The notes under the pieces are model-generated. The model made no database searches, was not told where the DNA came from, and saw only the letters and a list, made by a program, of their open reading frames with translations. Below are positions 34,134 through 42,859 of a DNA stretch of 64,000 bases, piece after piece; position 1 is the first letter of the stretch; every line of letters begins with the position of its first letter. Position numbers and translations under genes: made by a program. This stretch comes from S5-A14a sp022766365. Lineage in GTDB: Bacteria > Bacillota > Clostridia > Peptostreptococcales > Anaerovoracaceae. Where the stretch lies: the NCBI GenBank assembly GCA_050313295.1, contig JBNPLD010000007.1. One strand, given 5' to 3'.

Positions 34134-34229
34134 ATGCAAATTGTATCCGTGATTCCCGGCGTACGAGGCTGTCATCAGGTAATTGATAATATTATGGAGA
34201 TGGGCGAGGCTAAAGGAGACAGATTATGA
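34134..34229 (+). CDS. 31-codon ORF coupled to cobU
   Basis: ATG at 34134, six bases after the cobT stop, with AGGGGG upstream, ending in TGA that overlaps the ATG of cobU (ATGA). Reads MQIVSVIPGVRGCHQVIDNI and 11 more residues; no membrane segment, no match I recognise. Possibly a leader peptide that couples translation, or the stump of a lost gene. Confidence 0.35.
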   Translation: MQIVSVIPGVRGCHQVIDNIMEMGEAKGDRL

Positions 34230-34819
34230 AAGTGCTCATAAGCGGTGGAGCAAAAAACGGAAAATCCATGTACGCTCAAAGGGTTGCTAAGAATCTGGCC
34301 GAAGAGAAAGAGGTCCCCCTGTACTACGTGGCAACCATGGAGCCGGTGGACGATGAGGACAGAGCCAGAATCAAAAGACATGTAGAAGATAGGGCAGGGT
34401 GGGGCTTCATAACAATAGAAGAACCATTGAAGCTTTCAAAAATTTTCAATGGGCATGGACAAAGATATTTATCTTTGGAGGAACCTGCGGATATTCCTGA
34501 TGCGTCGGGGGTTTTTCTGGTAGATAGCTTAACGGCACTGCTCGGGAACAATATGTTCAGATCTGATGGCAAGATGTATTTGGGAGTCCTTGATGAAATG
34601 AAGGAGGACTTGGATACCTTTTCAAACATTGCAGGCGACATAGTTATGGTGTCGGATTTCATTAATTGTGACGGTTTTGACTTTGACGAAATTACAGAGA
34701 AATACCGTGAAAATCTGGCCATACTGGAGCGTTTTCTTGCCGGAAATTACGACAAGGTTGTGGAAATATCAGCGGGACAGATCATTAGTTTTAAAGGAGA
34801 AATGAGCGGAGAAGGATGA
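34226..34819 (+). CDS. cobU: Adenosylcobinamide kinase/guanylyltransferase
   Basis: 197 residues of the CobU/CobP family. P-loop ISGGAKNGKSMYAQRV near 4-18, ATMEPVDDEDRARIKRHVEDR near 40-60 with the His that becomes guanylylated, and FLVDSLTALLGNN near 94. It phosphorylates adenosylcobinamide and then adds GMP, giving GDP-cobinamide for CobS. AAAGGAG upstream; its end overlaps the cobS start by 4 bp. The 197-residue length is slightly above usual. Confidence 0.93.
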   Translation: MKVLISGGAKNGKSMYAQRVAKNLAEEKEVPLYYVATMEPVDDEDRARIKRHVEDRAGWGFITIEEPLKLSKIFNGHGQRYLSLEEPADIPDASGVFLVDSLTALLGNNMFRSDGKMYLGVLDEMKEDLDTFSNIAGDIVMVSDFINCDGFDFDEITEKYRENLAILERFLAGNYDKVVEISAGQIISFKGEMSGEG

Positions 34820-35592
34820 AGATAGTTACGGCATTTTTTATGGCATGGGGATATTTCCTTGCGCTTCCTTGCCCGTACAAAAAATGGGACGAGCACCAAC
34901 GGCATTACATGCTTGGATTTTTGCCTGCTGTTGGAATAGTGGCAGGAGCTTTGTGGTGCGTGTGGAGCCTTTTTCTTCAATATATCGGACTGCCCATATA
35001 CATTGAAAGCATCGCAACTTTAACATTCATATTTTTCATCAGCGGATTCTTTCACCTGGATGGTTTTATGGATACATGTGATGCGCTTCTTTCAAGAAGA
35101 GATATGGCAGAGCGTCAGAGAATCCTGAAGGATTCAACGGTGGGAGCCTTTTCTGTAATCTCCGTGGTATTGCTGATTGCATGGTGGATTGTGATCTTTG
35201 TCATATCATTAAAACGAGCCCCACTATGGGGACTTTTTCTAATCCCTGTAATCAGCCGGACCATGTCGGCGATTTGGGTTTTGACCTTGAAACCCATAGG
35301 ACATAGCCAATATCGCGACGGTTTTACACGTGCTCAGAGAAAGAATGCATTAATCATGACAGTTTTTCTGGCTATTGCGGGAATCGTTATTGCTATGATA
35401 ATTGCAGCATTGAGTGGGGCAGCTTTCTATTTACCCGTAGTATTAACAATCGGAATGGTTATAGCCTCCGGTGCCTGTATAGTTCACGCAACCGGGCAGC
35501 TTGGTGGCATGAGTGGTGATATTTCAGGGTTCAGCCTCTGCATGTCGGAACTTTTAGGTATTTTAATAGTAGCCCTGCTGATTCAGTTTTAA
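34816..35592 (+). CDS. cobS: Cobalamin (5'-phosphate) synthase
   Basis: 258 residues, a membrane enzyme that joins GDP-cobinamide with alpha-ribazole (phosphate). Signature FFHLDGFMDTCDALLSRRDMAERQRILKDSTVGAF near 76-110 carries the acidic metal-binding residues (quoted key part HLDGFMDTCDAL). Five to six hydrophobic segments, normal length. Start ATG overlaps the cobU stop (ATGA). The next gene is 13 bp away. Confidence 0.95.
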   Translation: MKIVTAFFMAWGYFLALPCPYKKWDEHQRHYMLGFLPAVGIVAGALWCVWSLFLQYIGLPIYIESIATLTFIFFISGFFHLDGFMDTCDALLSRRDMAERQRILKDSTVGAFSVISVVLLIAWWIVIFVISLKRAPLWGLFLIPVISRTMSAIWVLTLKPIGHSQYRDGFTRAQRKNALIMTVFLAIAGIVIAMIIAALSGAAFYLPVVLTIGMVIASGACIVHATGQLGGMSGDISGFSLCMSELLGILIVALLIQF

Positions 35593-35605
35593 AATTGGAG
35601 TTTGT

Positions 35606-36001
35606 ATGAAGTTGATATTTGGAGGAGCATATCAGGGCAAACTTGCGTATGCCCTTAAAAAATATAATTTGAGTGATGAGGACGTTTTTCACTGTCTTAT
35701 GGGGACTCTTGATATAGATATGGAGAAGACCGTTATAAACAGTCTTGAAAATTTCTCCAGAACTGCAGAAGAAAAGGGGGAAAATTCCAAGGATACTTTG
35801 ATGGGAATAATCGAAGATACTCCGCCGGAGAAGCTTGAAAATAAAATCTTCATAGCCAGGGACATCTCTTGCGGAATTGTTCCAATGGACAGTCTGGAAA
35901 GATCTTGGCGAGAAAACCACGGAAGAATGCTAATCGCACTTGCGGAGAGATGCAGTAAGGTTGAAAGGGTATTTTGTGGTATACCAATGCGGCTCAAGTA
36001 G
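35606..36001 (+). CDS. Short second CobU-like protein
   Basis: 131 residues. N-terminus MKLIFGGAYQGKLAYALKKY is a CobU-type P-loop (GGxxxGK), and RDISCGIVPMDSLERSWRENHGRMLIALAERCSKVERVFCGIP matches the CobU C-terminal part; the middle segment with the GMP-accepting His seen in cobU (KRH) is missing. So this is a shortened CobU relative, placed after cobS as in some other Clostridia. It may do only one of the CobU activities or regulate it; function unknown. 13 bp after cobS. Confidence 0.75.
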   Translation: MKLIFGGAYQGKLAYALKKYNLSDEDVFHCLMGTLDIDMEKTVINSLENFSRTAEEKGENSKDTLMGIIEDTPPEKLENKIFIARDISCGIVPMDSLERSWRENHGRMLIALAERCSKVERVFCGIPMRLK

Positions 36002-36112
36002 CCGCGATTTAGTTTTTCAGAACCGATAAGTGATAGCTATACCGGTGAGAGAAGCCCGATAGGTCAGCTCTCGTGAGTTTTGTAATTTGTAATATATAGG
36101 AAGGAAATTTTG

Positions 36113-37804
36113 ATGGAGTCAATCATTTATATAATCCGGCATGGGATTACCAAGGGCAACCAGAAACGTTGGTACTACGGCGCATCTGATATATCACTTT
36201 CTCCACAGGGCAGACGTGAGTTGGAACTCATAGCCAGAGACAATCCTTATCCTGTAGAGGATGATTATTCATTTTTTACTTCGGGACTTTCCCGTACTAA
36301 GGAGACACTTGAGATTTTGTTCGGTGACAGGAATAGCACGGAGATAAAGGATCTTAATGAGATGAATTTCGGTTCTTTTGAGATGCATACATATGAGGAA
36401 CTTGAGGATGACCCGGAATTTAAGAAATGGGTTTTTGATGAAACCTGGGATGTATCTTCGCCGGGAGGAGAATCTCGGAATGAATTTCATAGAAGGGTGA
36501 GTAGAGGAGCCAAGGAACTTTTTAAATTGCACGGAGAAAGGGTTAAGAAGTCGGACCGTTCAAAAGAAGTCTGCTCAATTGCGGTTCTTCATGGAGGAGT
36601 GATAGCGGCGATTCTTGGGGAGTATTTCCCGGACAGGGGAAAAACCTGGTGGGATCTGATTCCGCCTCCGGGCAGCGGATACAAACTCACGATGAAAACA
36701 GATGAAGATGGGACCGTCCCTGTGGCCTTTGAGGTTATGGATTACAGACCGAAGGATGCAGGTTACGATAAGGGCAGTCCTTCGGATAAGGCGCCAATTA
36801 TAAAACTTGAGGGTTTGGTGAAAACTTTCAAGTCAAAGTCTGACACTGTGCAGGCGTTAAAGGGTATTGACTTGTCAATTTATAAGGGCGAAATATTTGG
36901 AATTATAGGCCTCTCAGGAGCCGGCAAGAGTACCATAGTCAGGTGTATGAATCTGCTTGAAAGACCAACTTCAGGGCGTGTAATGGTTGATGGCGTGGAC
37001 ATGATGTCGTTAAGTAAGAAGGAGCTCAATCTCAAAAGACGAGAGATCGCCATGATTTTTCAGCAGTTCAATTTGCTCATGCAGAGAAATTGCCTTGAGA
37101 ATATCTGTTTCCCATTGGAAATTGCCGGCGTTTCCGGAGCGGAGGCGGTTTCAAGAGCAAAACAGCTGCTTGAGGTAGTGGAACTCTCCGATAAGGCGAA
37201 GGCTTATCCGTCTCAACTTTCAGGCGGACAGAAACAGAGGATTGCAATTGCAAGAGCGTTGGCAACAAATCCAAAAGTTCTTTTGTGTGACGAAGCCACA
37301 AGTGCGCTTGATCCGAAAACGACACGAGCAATTTTATCGTTGCTCAAGAGAATAAATGAAGAATATGGAATTACCATTGTCGTGATAACTCATGAGATGA
37401 GTGTTATTCAACAGATATGTCATACTGTAGCAATTATTGATAATGGTGTCATTGCAGAAACCGGGCCTGTGACTGAAATATTTGCAAACCCTCAGACGGA
37501 AGCTGCCAAGAAGCTTGTGTTCCCGGGAAGGACTATGACAACAACCTATAGCGGGAAACGTCTTGTACGTATGGTTTTTGACGGCAGGTCGACGTTTGAA
37601 CCTGTTATAAGCAACATGATTATGGCCTGCGGAGAACCTGTGAACATAATGTATGCCAATGTACAGAATATTGATGGAGTCTCTGTGGGACAGATGATCA
37701 TACAGCTTTCCGAGGACAGGAAAGCTGCGGATAAACAGCTTGAGTTTTTGAAGAGTCAGGGAATTAAATTTGATGAGATTGAGGAGGTGGGTATAGATGT
37801 TTAG
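36113..37804 (+). CDS. CobC-type phosphatase fused to MetN methionine ABC ATPase
   Basis: One open frame of 563 residues from ATG 36113 (AAGGAA upstream; a TTG at 36110 is unneeded). Residues 1-205: histidine phosphatase with IIRHGITKGN (His10) and VLHGGVIAA (His160), like alpha-ribazole phosphatase CobC. Residues 206-228: linker rich in Asp, Lys, Ser. Residues 229-470: ABC ATPase with GLSGAGKST 266-274, LSGGQ 369-373, LCDEA 391-395 and switch His 427. Residues 480-560: NIL domain, the methionine-sensing C-terminus of MetN. Both parts are full length. No ribosome site or clear internal start lies at the junction. Neighbours fit both halves: cob genes before, metI and metQ after. CobC removes the phosphate of the cobalamin 5'-phosphate or ribazole phosphate; MetN drives methionine import. 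Confidence 0.9.
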   Translation: MESIIYIIRHGITKGNQKRWYYGASDISLSPQGRRELELIARDNPYPVEDDYSFFTSGLSRTKETLEILFGDRNSTEIKDLNEMNFGSFEMHTYEELEDDPEFKKWVFDETWDVSSPGGESRNEFHRRVSRGAKELFKLHGERVKKSDRSKEVCSIAVLHGGVIAAILGEYFPDRGKTWWDLIPPPGSGYKLTMKTDEDGTVPVAFEVMDYRPKDAGYDKGSPSDKAPIIKLEGLVKTFKSKSDTVQALKGIDLSIYKGEIFGIIGLSGAGKSTIVRCMNLLERPTSGRVMVDGVDMMSLSKKELNLKRREIAMIFQQFNLLMQRNCLENICFPLEIAGVSGAEAVSRAKQLLEVVELSDKAKAYPSQLSGGQKQRIAIARALATNPKVLLCDEATSALDPKTTRAILSLLKRINEEYGITIVVITHEMSVIQQICHTVAIIDNGVIAETGPVTEIFANPQTEAAKKLVFPGRTMTTTYSGKRLVRMVFDGRSTFEPVISNMIMACGEPVNIMYANVQNIDGVSVGQMIIQLSEDRKAADKQLEFLKSQGIKFDEIEEVGIDV

Positions 37805-38441
37805 CATGTTAGCGATACAGAGCCTTAACACTTTGTACATGACACTGGTGTCCACTCTATTTGCATATATATTCGGTTTGCCACTTGGGATAGCCCTTGT
37901 GGTGACAGGGAAGAACGGAATCAGACCAAATGCTGTTGTGAATGTAATCTTGGGGACTCTGATAAATATATTCAGAGCGGTGCCATTTCTGATTTTGCTA
38001 ATTGCGATAAGCCCTTTTACACAGTTTGTTACAGGAACAACAATAGGAATTGCGGCTACGATTGTGCCTCTTGTTGTTTCAGCAACGCCGTTTATAGCAA
38101 GGCTTGTTGAGGGGTCGGTTCTGGAGATAGATTCAGGTGTGATAGAAGCGGCTCAGTCTATGGGAGCCAGTGATTGGCAGATTGTCAGGAAGGTGATGCT
38201 CACAGAAGCAAAACCTGCAATACTTGTCGGAAGTGTAGTGGCTCTGGTTACGATACTCGGATATTCCGCAATGGCAGGCATTGTGGGCGGTGCAGGTCTT
38301 GGAGCTGTTGCCATTAACTATGGACTGTATAAATTTAACGCAGAAGTACAGTGGATAACGATTGCAGTTATCGTAATTTTAGTTCAGATTTTACAGGAAC
38401 TCGGCATGTGGATTTCCAGAAGAACAGATAATAGAATTTAA
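37797..38441 (+). CDS. metI: Methionine ABC transporter permease
   Basis: 214 residues with five membrane segments. Binding-protein-dependent permease motif EAAQSMGASDWQIVRKVMLTEAKPAI near 119-144 contacts the MetN ATPase (key part EAAQSMGAS). Opening AIQSLNTLYMTLVSTLFAYIFGLPLG is typical of MetI. Its ATG overlaps the end of the fused cobC-metN gene by 8 bp, so translation is coupled. Length is normal. Confidence 0.95.
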   Translation: MFSMLAIQSLNTLYMTLVSTLFAYIFGLPLGIALVVTGKNGIRPNAVVNVILGTLINIFRAVPFLILLIAISPFTQFVTGTTIGIAATIVPLVVSATPFIARLVEGSVLEIDSGVIEAAQSMGASDWQIVRKVMLTEAKPAILVGSVVALVTILGYSAMAGIVGGAGLGAVAINYGLYKFNAEVQWITIAVIVILVQILQELGMWISRRTDNRI

Positions 38442-38523
38442 TCTGAAAATTTGTGATTTATGACAAATTTATAGGGTAAAAGTGAGGAGTTATTTCAAAT
38501 TTTAAATGGAAGGAAGATAAAAA

Positions 38524-39351
38524 ATGGAATCAAAGAAAAACAAATTCCTGGCCGCAGTGATTGCCATCACTTTAGTATTAGGAGCATTTGTCATCACCGG
38601 CTGTGGAGAGAAAGACAAGGGGGACAAGAAGATAAAGGTGGGTGCCAGTCCGGCTCCTCACGCTGAAATTCTCAAAGAGGCCAAGTCAGAACTTGAAAAA
38701 GAAGGCTATGATTTGGAGGTTGTGGAGTTTCAGGATTATGTTCAGCCTAATAAGGCCCTTGATGCAGGAGATATAGACGCAAATTATTTCCAGCATAAGC
38801 CATATATGGACGAATTTAATGAAAAGCAGGGAACTAAGCTTGTCAGCATTGGAACCGTCCACTATGAACCGCTTGGACTTTATCAGGGAACAAAGAAAAG
38901 TATCGGTGAACTGTCGGAAGGGGACAAGATAGCTGTACCGAACGATACTACAAACGAAGCACGTGCCCTGCTGCTGCTTGAAGCCCAAGGATTAATTAAA
39001 CTTAAGAAAGATGTTGGTCTTACTGCAACAAAACAGGATATCGTTGAGAATCCGAAGAATCTTGAAATTGTTGAGCTTGAGGCCGCTGTTATTCCAAGGA
39101 GTATGTCATCTGTTGCAATGGGAGTTGTAAACGGAAACTATGCACTAAGTGCAGGACTCAAAGAGGATACTGCGATAGCATTTGAATCCTCCGATAGTGA
39201 AGCAGCTACAACTTATGCCAATGTAATAGCTGTTAAAAAGGGAAATGAAAAAAGTGAGAAGTCAAAGGCATTATATAAGGCAATTACATCAGATAAAGTA
39301 AAGCAATTCATAGAGAAAAAGTATGGAAAAGCTGTAGTTCCTACTTTCTAG
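38524..39351 (+). CDS. metQ: Methionine-binding lipoprotein
   Basis: 275 residues of the NlpA/MetQ family. Lipoprotein signal with VITGCGEKDK (Cys about 27). KVGASPAPHAEILKEAKSEL near 39-58 and FQDYVQPNKALDAGDIDANYFQH near 72-95 form the ligand-binding lobe (key part DANYFQHKPYM). It catches D/L-methionine outside the cell and hands it to MetI. 82 bp after metI, with AAGGAAG before the ATG; a strong terminator follows, closing the operon that began at cobT. Confidence 0.95.
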   Translation: MESKKNKFLAAVIAITLVLGAFVITGCGEKDKGDKKIKVGASPAPHAEILKEAKSELEKEGYDLEVVEFQDYVQPNKALDAGDIDANYFQHKPYMDEFNEKQGTKLVSIGTVHYEPLGLYQGTKKSIGELSEGDKIAVPNDTTNEARALLLLEAQGLIKLKKDVGLTATKQDIVENPKNLEIVELEAAVIPRSMSSVAMGVVNGNYALSAGLKEDTAIAFESSDSEAATTYANVIAVKKGNEKSEKSKALYKAITSDKVKQFIEKKYGKAVVPTF

Positions 39352-39379
39352 GTTGGAAGACAGATTAAAAGACAATTTC

Positions 39380-39424
39380 ATCAGCCGTCCGGGAACTAGG
39401 CCATGGGACGGCTGATTCTTTTAT
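39380..39424 (+). terminator. Terminator of the cob-met block
   Basis: Perfect 11-bp stem ATCAGCCGTCC / GGACGGCTGAT (39380-39390 with 39406-39416) followed by TCTTTTATT. It may also serve birA on the other strand. Confidence 0.85.
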
Positions 39425-39440
39425 TATTCAGAGTTTCCAA

Positions 39441-40478
39441 TCATTCAACTTTAATACTGATTTCTCCGGTGGTCAGAGATTCAATCTGTCTCATTTTGGG
39501 ACCTTCCATGTATTCTACCACAAGGCCGCCGTTATCATCTATATCAATCGCGTTTGCAGAAATAGGCTCGGCTCCGGGATGTGGAAATACAGAAATGCGT
39601 TTTCCAAGCACATTGGATCTGAGCCTGTAATCTTGCAGGAACTTAGGAGCGGTAGACCCACCTAGAGGAGTTTCAAACATGGAAATCGGAGTTTGTGCTT
39701 TTGGTTCCAGTTCCTTCAATATTTCTACGGTTTTATCGTATACAAGAGCTGCCAGCTTGCTTCTTGAGAAGGAGTTTCTCGTTTTGGAAATCGCCCCTGC
39801 AACATTTTTTATATTGTCAGGCATTGATGAGGGACTAAAGCAGTTGATTCCGATGCCTATCAGTATTTTGTCGATTTTACCCGTTTCAAGATTGGCTCCT
39901 GCCTCAGTCAGAATGCCGCAGACTTTTTTCTTGCCGATGAAAATATCGTTAACCCATTTGATTTTTGCCTTGACAGGAGCAATTTCTTCAATGGCCTTAG
40001 AGACAGAGACGGCCGTTGCAATTGTAACGAAGAGAGCCTTATCTATGGCGAATTTCGGTTTTATTCCAATCGTCATGTAGATACCCGTTCCGGCAGGAGA
40101 AAAGAACTCTCTGCCCATTCTGCCACGTCCGCCGGTCTGCTTATTAGCAATGGCAAACAGAGGCTTATCAGACTTTATCTCTTCGGCGTGATTACCGGCA
40201 AAGTTGTTAGTTGAGTCGATACTGTCAAAAACATAGAGTTTTGCAGGTGATTTCAAGTGAGAAAGTATTGAACTTTCAGTTAAACTGTGTGCTCCGCCAA
40301 CAAGTTTGTATCCCACACGGGGGCGACTTTCTATTTCGTAGCCGTCCTCTCGAAGCTGTTCGATGGACTTCCAGATGGCATTCCTGGATACACCGAGGCG
40401 TTTTCCCAACTCCTGGCCTGAGTGATAACCTATATCTTCTGTCATCAATATATTTAAAACTTTGGTTCTGGTCAGCAT
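39441..40478 (-). CDS. birA: Biotin-protein ligase / biotin operon repressor
   Basis: 345 residues: winged-helix domain at 1-65 (GKRLGVSRNAIWKSIEQLREDGYEIES), catalytic domain with the biotinyl-AMP loop GGRGRMGREFFSP near 118, and IKWVNDIFIGKKKVCGILTEA near 175, then an SH3-like C-terminal domain. It makes biotinyl-AMP, attaches biotin to carboxylase proteins and, with the N-terminal domain, represses biotin genes. The domain makes it a group II (bifunctional) enzyme. No biotin operon is in this window. AGGAGG precedes the ATG. Confidence 0.95.
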   Translation of the reverse strand: MLTRTKVLNILMTEDIGYHSGQELGKRLGVSRNAIWKSIEQLREDGYEIESRPRVGYKLVGGAHSLTESSILSHLKSPAKLYVFDSIDSTNNFAGNHAEEIKSDKPLFAIANKQTGGRGRMGREFFSPAGTGIYMTIGIKPKFAIDKALFVTIATAVSVSKAIEEIAPVKAKIKWVNDIFIGKKKVCGILTEAGANLETGKIDKILIGIGINCFSPSSMPDNIKNVAGAISKTRNSFSRSKLAALVYDKTVEILKELEPKAQTPISMFETPLGGSTAPKFLQDYRLRSNVLGKRISVFPHPGAEPISANAIDIDDNGGLVVEYMEGPKMRQIESLTTGEISIKVE

Positions 40479-40654
40479 TTAAACCTCCTGAGTGGTGGAA
40501 AATCACATAAATGTAATCAGGTGATGTACGTAAGTGTATGAACCGGACGCATTTATGCTATTATTTTTCTGTGATTGTCAACCTAGTATACCATGGCAAG
40601 TAGACATAAGTAAAGGTTTTAAGTTATTGGATTTTGTGGTATTATTTAAAGATG

Positions 40655-40820
40655 TAAGCATGATGTTTTTCTGAAGGCAAGGGAAAGAGTAGAAAGACCC
40701 ATGCAGTTGCTGTTTTCAACAAGGTTTACCAAGGCTGAGAACGGTTTGTCACCGTTTTGATATCGGTGTTATCTTAAACATTCGATAAGATGTTTGATTT
40801 GATAGATTGGAGTGGTAGAT
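40655..40820 (+). promoter_or_regulatory. Leader with two hairpins before the DUF1934 gene
   Basis: Between birA and the next plus-strand gene lie about 340 bases. Within them AACGGT-TTGTC-ACCGTTTT (40740-40757) and AAACAT-N8-ATGTTT (about 40776-40796) form two hairpins close to the ribosome site. A GGCTGAGA run at 40733 recalls a TPP riboswitch, but the other conserved parts are missing. The rest of the gap shows no gene. Confidence 0.3.
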
Positions 40821-41249
40821 ATGAAGAATGTGACACTGAAAATTTCGGGAGGAGAATTCGGAATGCCTGAAGACTCCGATGGTAATGTGGAAATAATAAC
40901 AGAAGGGAAACTTTACAGAAGGAACGGAAAGACTTATCTTCTTTACGATGAATCCCCGCTTTCAGGGCTTGAAGGGTGCATGACAACCCTGATTTTGGAT
41001 GACAATAGAGTAAAGATGAAAAGAACCGGAGATAACAGAAGTACGGATGAGATTGTCTTTGAAAGAGGTAAGCGCTACTTTAGTGAGTATGAGACTCCTA
41101 TGGGAATGATACCTCTTGAAGTTCTCACAAATCATGTAAATAACAGATTGGATGAAAATGGCTACGGAGACGTGGATATTGATTACCATATCAGCCTTGA
41201 TGGACTCATGGACGGTAGAAACACAATAAGAATAAGCGTTACGGACTAG
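40821..41249 (+). CDS. DUF1934 beta-barrel protein
   Basis: 142 residues from ATG 40821 (GGAG 8 bp upstream; a GTG at 40812 overlaps that site). DUF1934 family, lipocalin-like calycin fold: GKLYRRNGKTYLLYDES near 36-52, MGMIPLEVLTNHV near 95 and VDIDYHISLDG near 121. Bacillus YwiB is a relative, of unknown function. The gene stands between birA and the DUF1846 gene, 98 bp apart, and has no clear functional tie to them. Confidence 0.8.
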   Translation: MKNVTLKISGGEFGMPEDSDGNVEIITEGKLYRRNGKTYLLYDESPLSGLEGCMTTLILDDNRVKMKRTGDNRSTDEIVFERGKRYFSEYETPMGMIPLEVLTNHVNNRLDENGYGDVDIDYHISLDGLMDGRNTIRISVTD

Positions 41250-41347
41250 ACAGTAAAGGCTCCTCTTTATCTAAAGGTTAAGGGGTGACTTTGTATGGAT
41301 ATATATAATCAAAAGTAAATGAGCAAAGGTAAAGGAGAAACAAATAT

Positions 41348-42859
41348 ATGCGATTAGGCTTTGACCCCCATAAGTATCTTGAAATGCAGTCGAATCATAT
41401 CTTAGAAAGAATAAAATCAGGAGACAGCGAAAGGCTGTATCTGGAGTTCGGCGGAAAACTGGTTCACGATAAACATGCTATGAGAGTGTTGCCCGGATTT
41501 GATGAGAATGCCAAGATTAAACTTCTGGCAAACCTCAAAGATCAGGCAGAAGTGATCATCTGTATCTATGCCGGAGATATAATGACTAATAAGACAAGAC
41601 AAGACTTCGGTATAACTTATGACCTTGAAGTTTTGAGACTGATCGATACATTCAGGAAGTACGATTTATCTATAAACAGTGTAGTGGTAACAAGATACGA
41701 AGATGCTCCGTCTGTGAATATGTTTATTGCAAAACTGGAGCGCAGGGGAATCAAAACTTATAAGCATACCTTTACCAAAGGATATCCCACAGATGTTGAA
41801 ATCATAGTGAGTGAGGAAGGCTACGGGGCAAACCCGTATATTCAGGTTGAAAAGCCTCTCGTTGTAGTTACAGGACCGGGAGGTGGAAGCGGAAAGCTTG
41901 CAACCTGCCTGTCTCAACTGTATCATGAGGAGATAAGAGGGAAAAAGGTCAGATATGCTAAATTTGAGACATTCCCTGTATGGAACCTGCCTTTAAAGCA
42001 TCCGGTCAATATCGCATATGAGGCAGCGACTGCTGACCTTAAGGATGTAAATATGATCGACCCTTTCCATCTGGAAGCCTATGGGGAAATGACCGTAAAT
42101 TACAATAGGGACGTTGAAGTCTTCCCGGTAGTGAAGAGAATAATAGAAGAGATAACGCAAAAGCCTTCTGAATACAAGTCTCCCACAGATATGGGGGTAA
42201 ATATGGCAGGCTATGCCATAACCGATGATGAAATTTGCAAGGAGGCTGCTTGCCAAGAAATCATCAGGAGATATCTGATCGCTAAATGCGACTACAAGAA
42301 GGGGAAGATAAGTGAAAGCTCTCTTGAGAGATCGCAGCTGCTCATGCATGAAGTGGGAATGACTGTAGAAGACAGAGTTGTGGTCAAACCGGCAAGGGAA
42401 TACATGGAATATAAGAGACAGTCTGATGATAGGTATGAGAATGTTGTAGTTATGGCTTTACAGCTGCCAAACGGGGAGATTGTCACCGGCAGGAGCTCAA
42501 GGAGGATGGTAGCAGCAGCTGCTGCGGTTTTGAACGCTATCAAGAAGATGTGTGACATGCACGATGATGCTCTTCTGATAACACCTCAGGTTTTGTCAAC
42601 AATTCAGAAGTTGAAAACCGAAACGTTGAGATATGATCGTACCTCTTTAAATTTAGAAGAAGTTCTTATGGCTCTCACAATTTCCGGAACACAGAATCCG
42701 GAAGCTAGAAAAGCTGCGGAAAAGCTGGGGGAACTTAACGGTCTTAGAGCTCATTGTACTGCCATTTTAAGTGACAACGATGAGCAGACGCTAAAGGCTC
42801 TGGGGATTGATGCGACCTGTGATCCTGAGTACATGACTACTAACTTGTATAATAACTGA
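41348..42859 (+). CDS. DUF1846 family protein
   Basis: 503 residues, the standard length of DUF1846 proteins, which form large soluble enzymes of uncertain role with a nucleotide-binding-like N-terminal part. Visible: GFDPHKYLEMQSNHILERI at the start, LYLEFGGKLVHDKHA near 35, TGPGGGSGKLATCLSQLYH near 176-194 (P-loop-like glycine run) and TDMGVNMAGYAITDD near 280. The GPGGGSGK run suggests that a phosphate compound is bound. Widespread in Firmicutes; no genetic context here that shows the role. Weakly spaced AAAGGAG before the ATG. Confidence 0.88.
   Translation: MRLGFDPHKYLEMQSNHILERIKSGDSERLYLEFGGKLVHDKHAMRVLPGFDENAKIKLLANLKDQAEVIICIYAGDIMTNKTRQDFGITYDLEVLRLIDTFRKYDLSINSVVVTRYEDAPSVNMFIAKLERRGIKTYKHTFTKGYPTDVEIIVSEEGYGANPYIQVEKPLVVVTGPGGGSGKLATCLSQLYHEEIRGKKVRYAKFETFPVWNLPLKHPVNIAYEAATADLKDVNMIDPFHLEAYGEMTVNYNRDVEVFPVVKRIIEEITQKPSEYKSPTDMGVNMAGYAITDDEICKEAACQEIIRRYLIAKCDYKKGKISESSLERSQLLMHEVGMTVEDRVVVKPAREYMEYKRQSDDRYENVVVMALQLPNGEIVTGRSSRRMVAAAAAVLNAIKKMCDMHDDALLITPQVLSTIQKLKTETLRYDRTSLNLEEVLMALTISGTQNPEARKAAEKLGELNGLRAHCTAILSDNDEQTLKALGIDATCDPEYMTTNLYNN

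Noticed and set aside
36002..36112. SAM or T-box riboswitch before cobC-metN
   Set aside because: Too short and no conserved elements; no terminator stem.
40700..40800. TPP riboswitch before DUF1934 gene
   Set aside because: Only GGCTGAGA matches; the second conserved arm is missing and the gene is not tied to thiamine.
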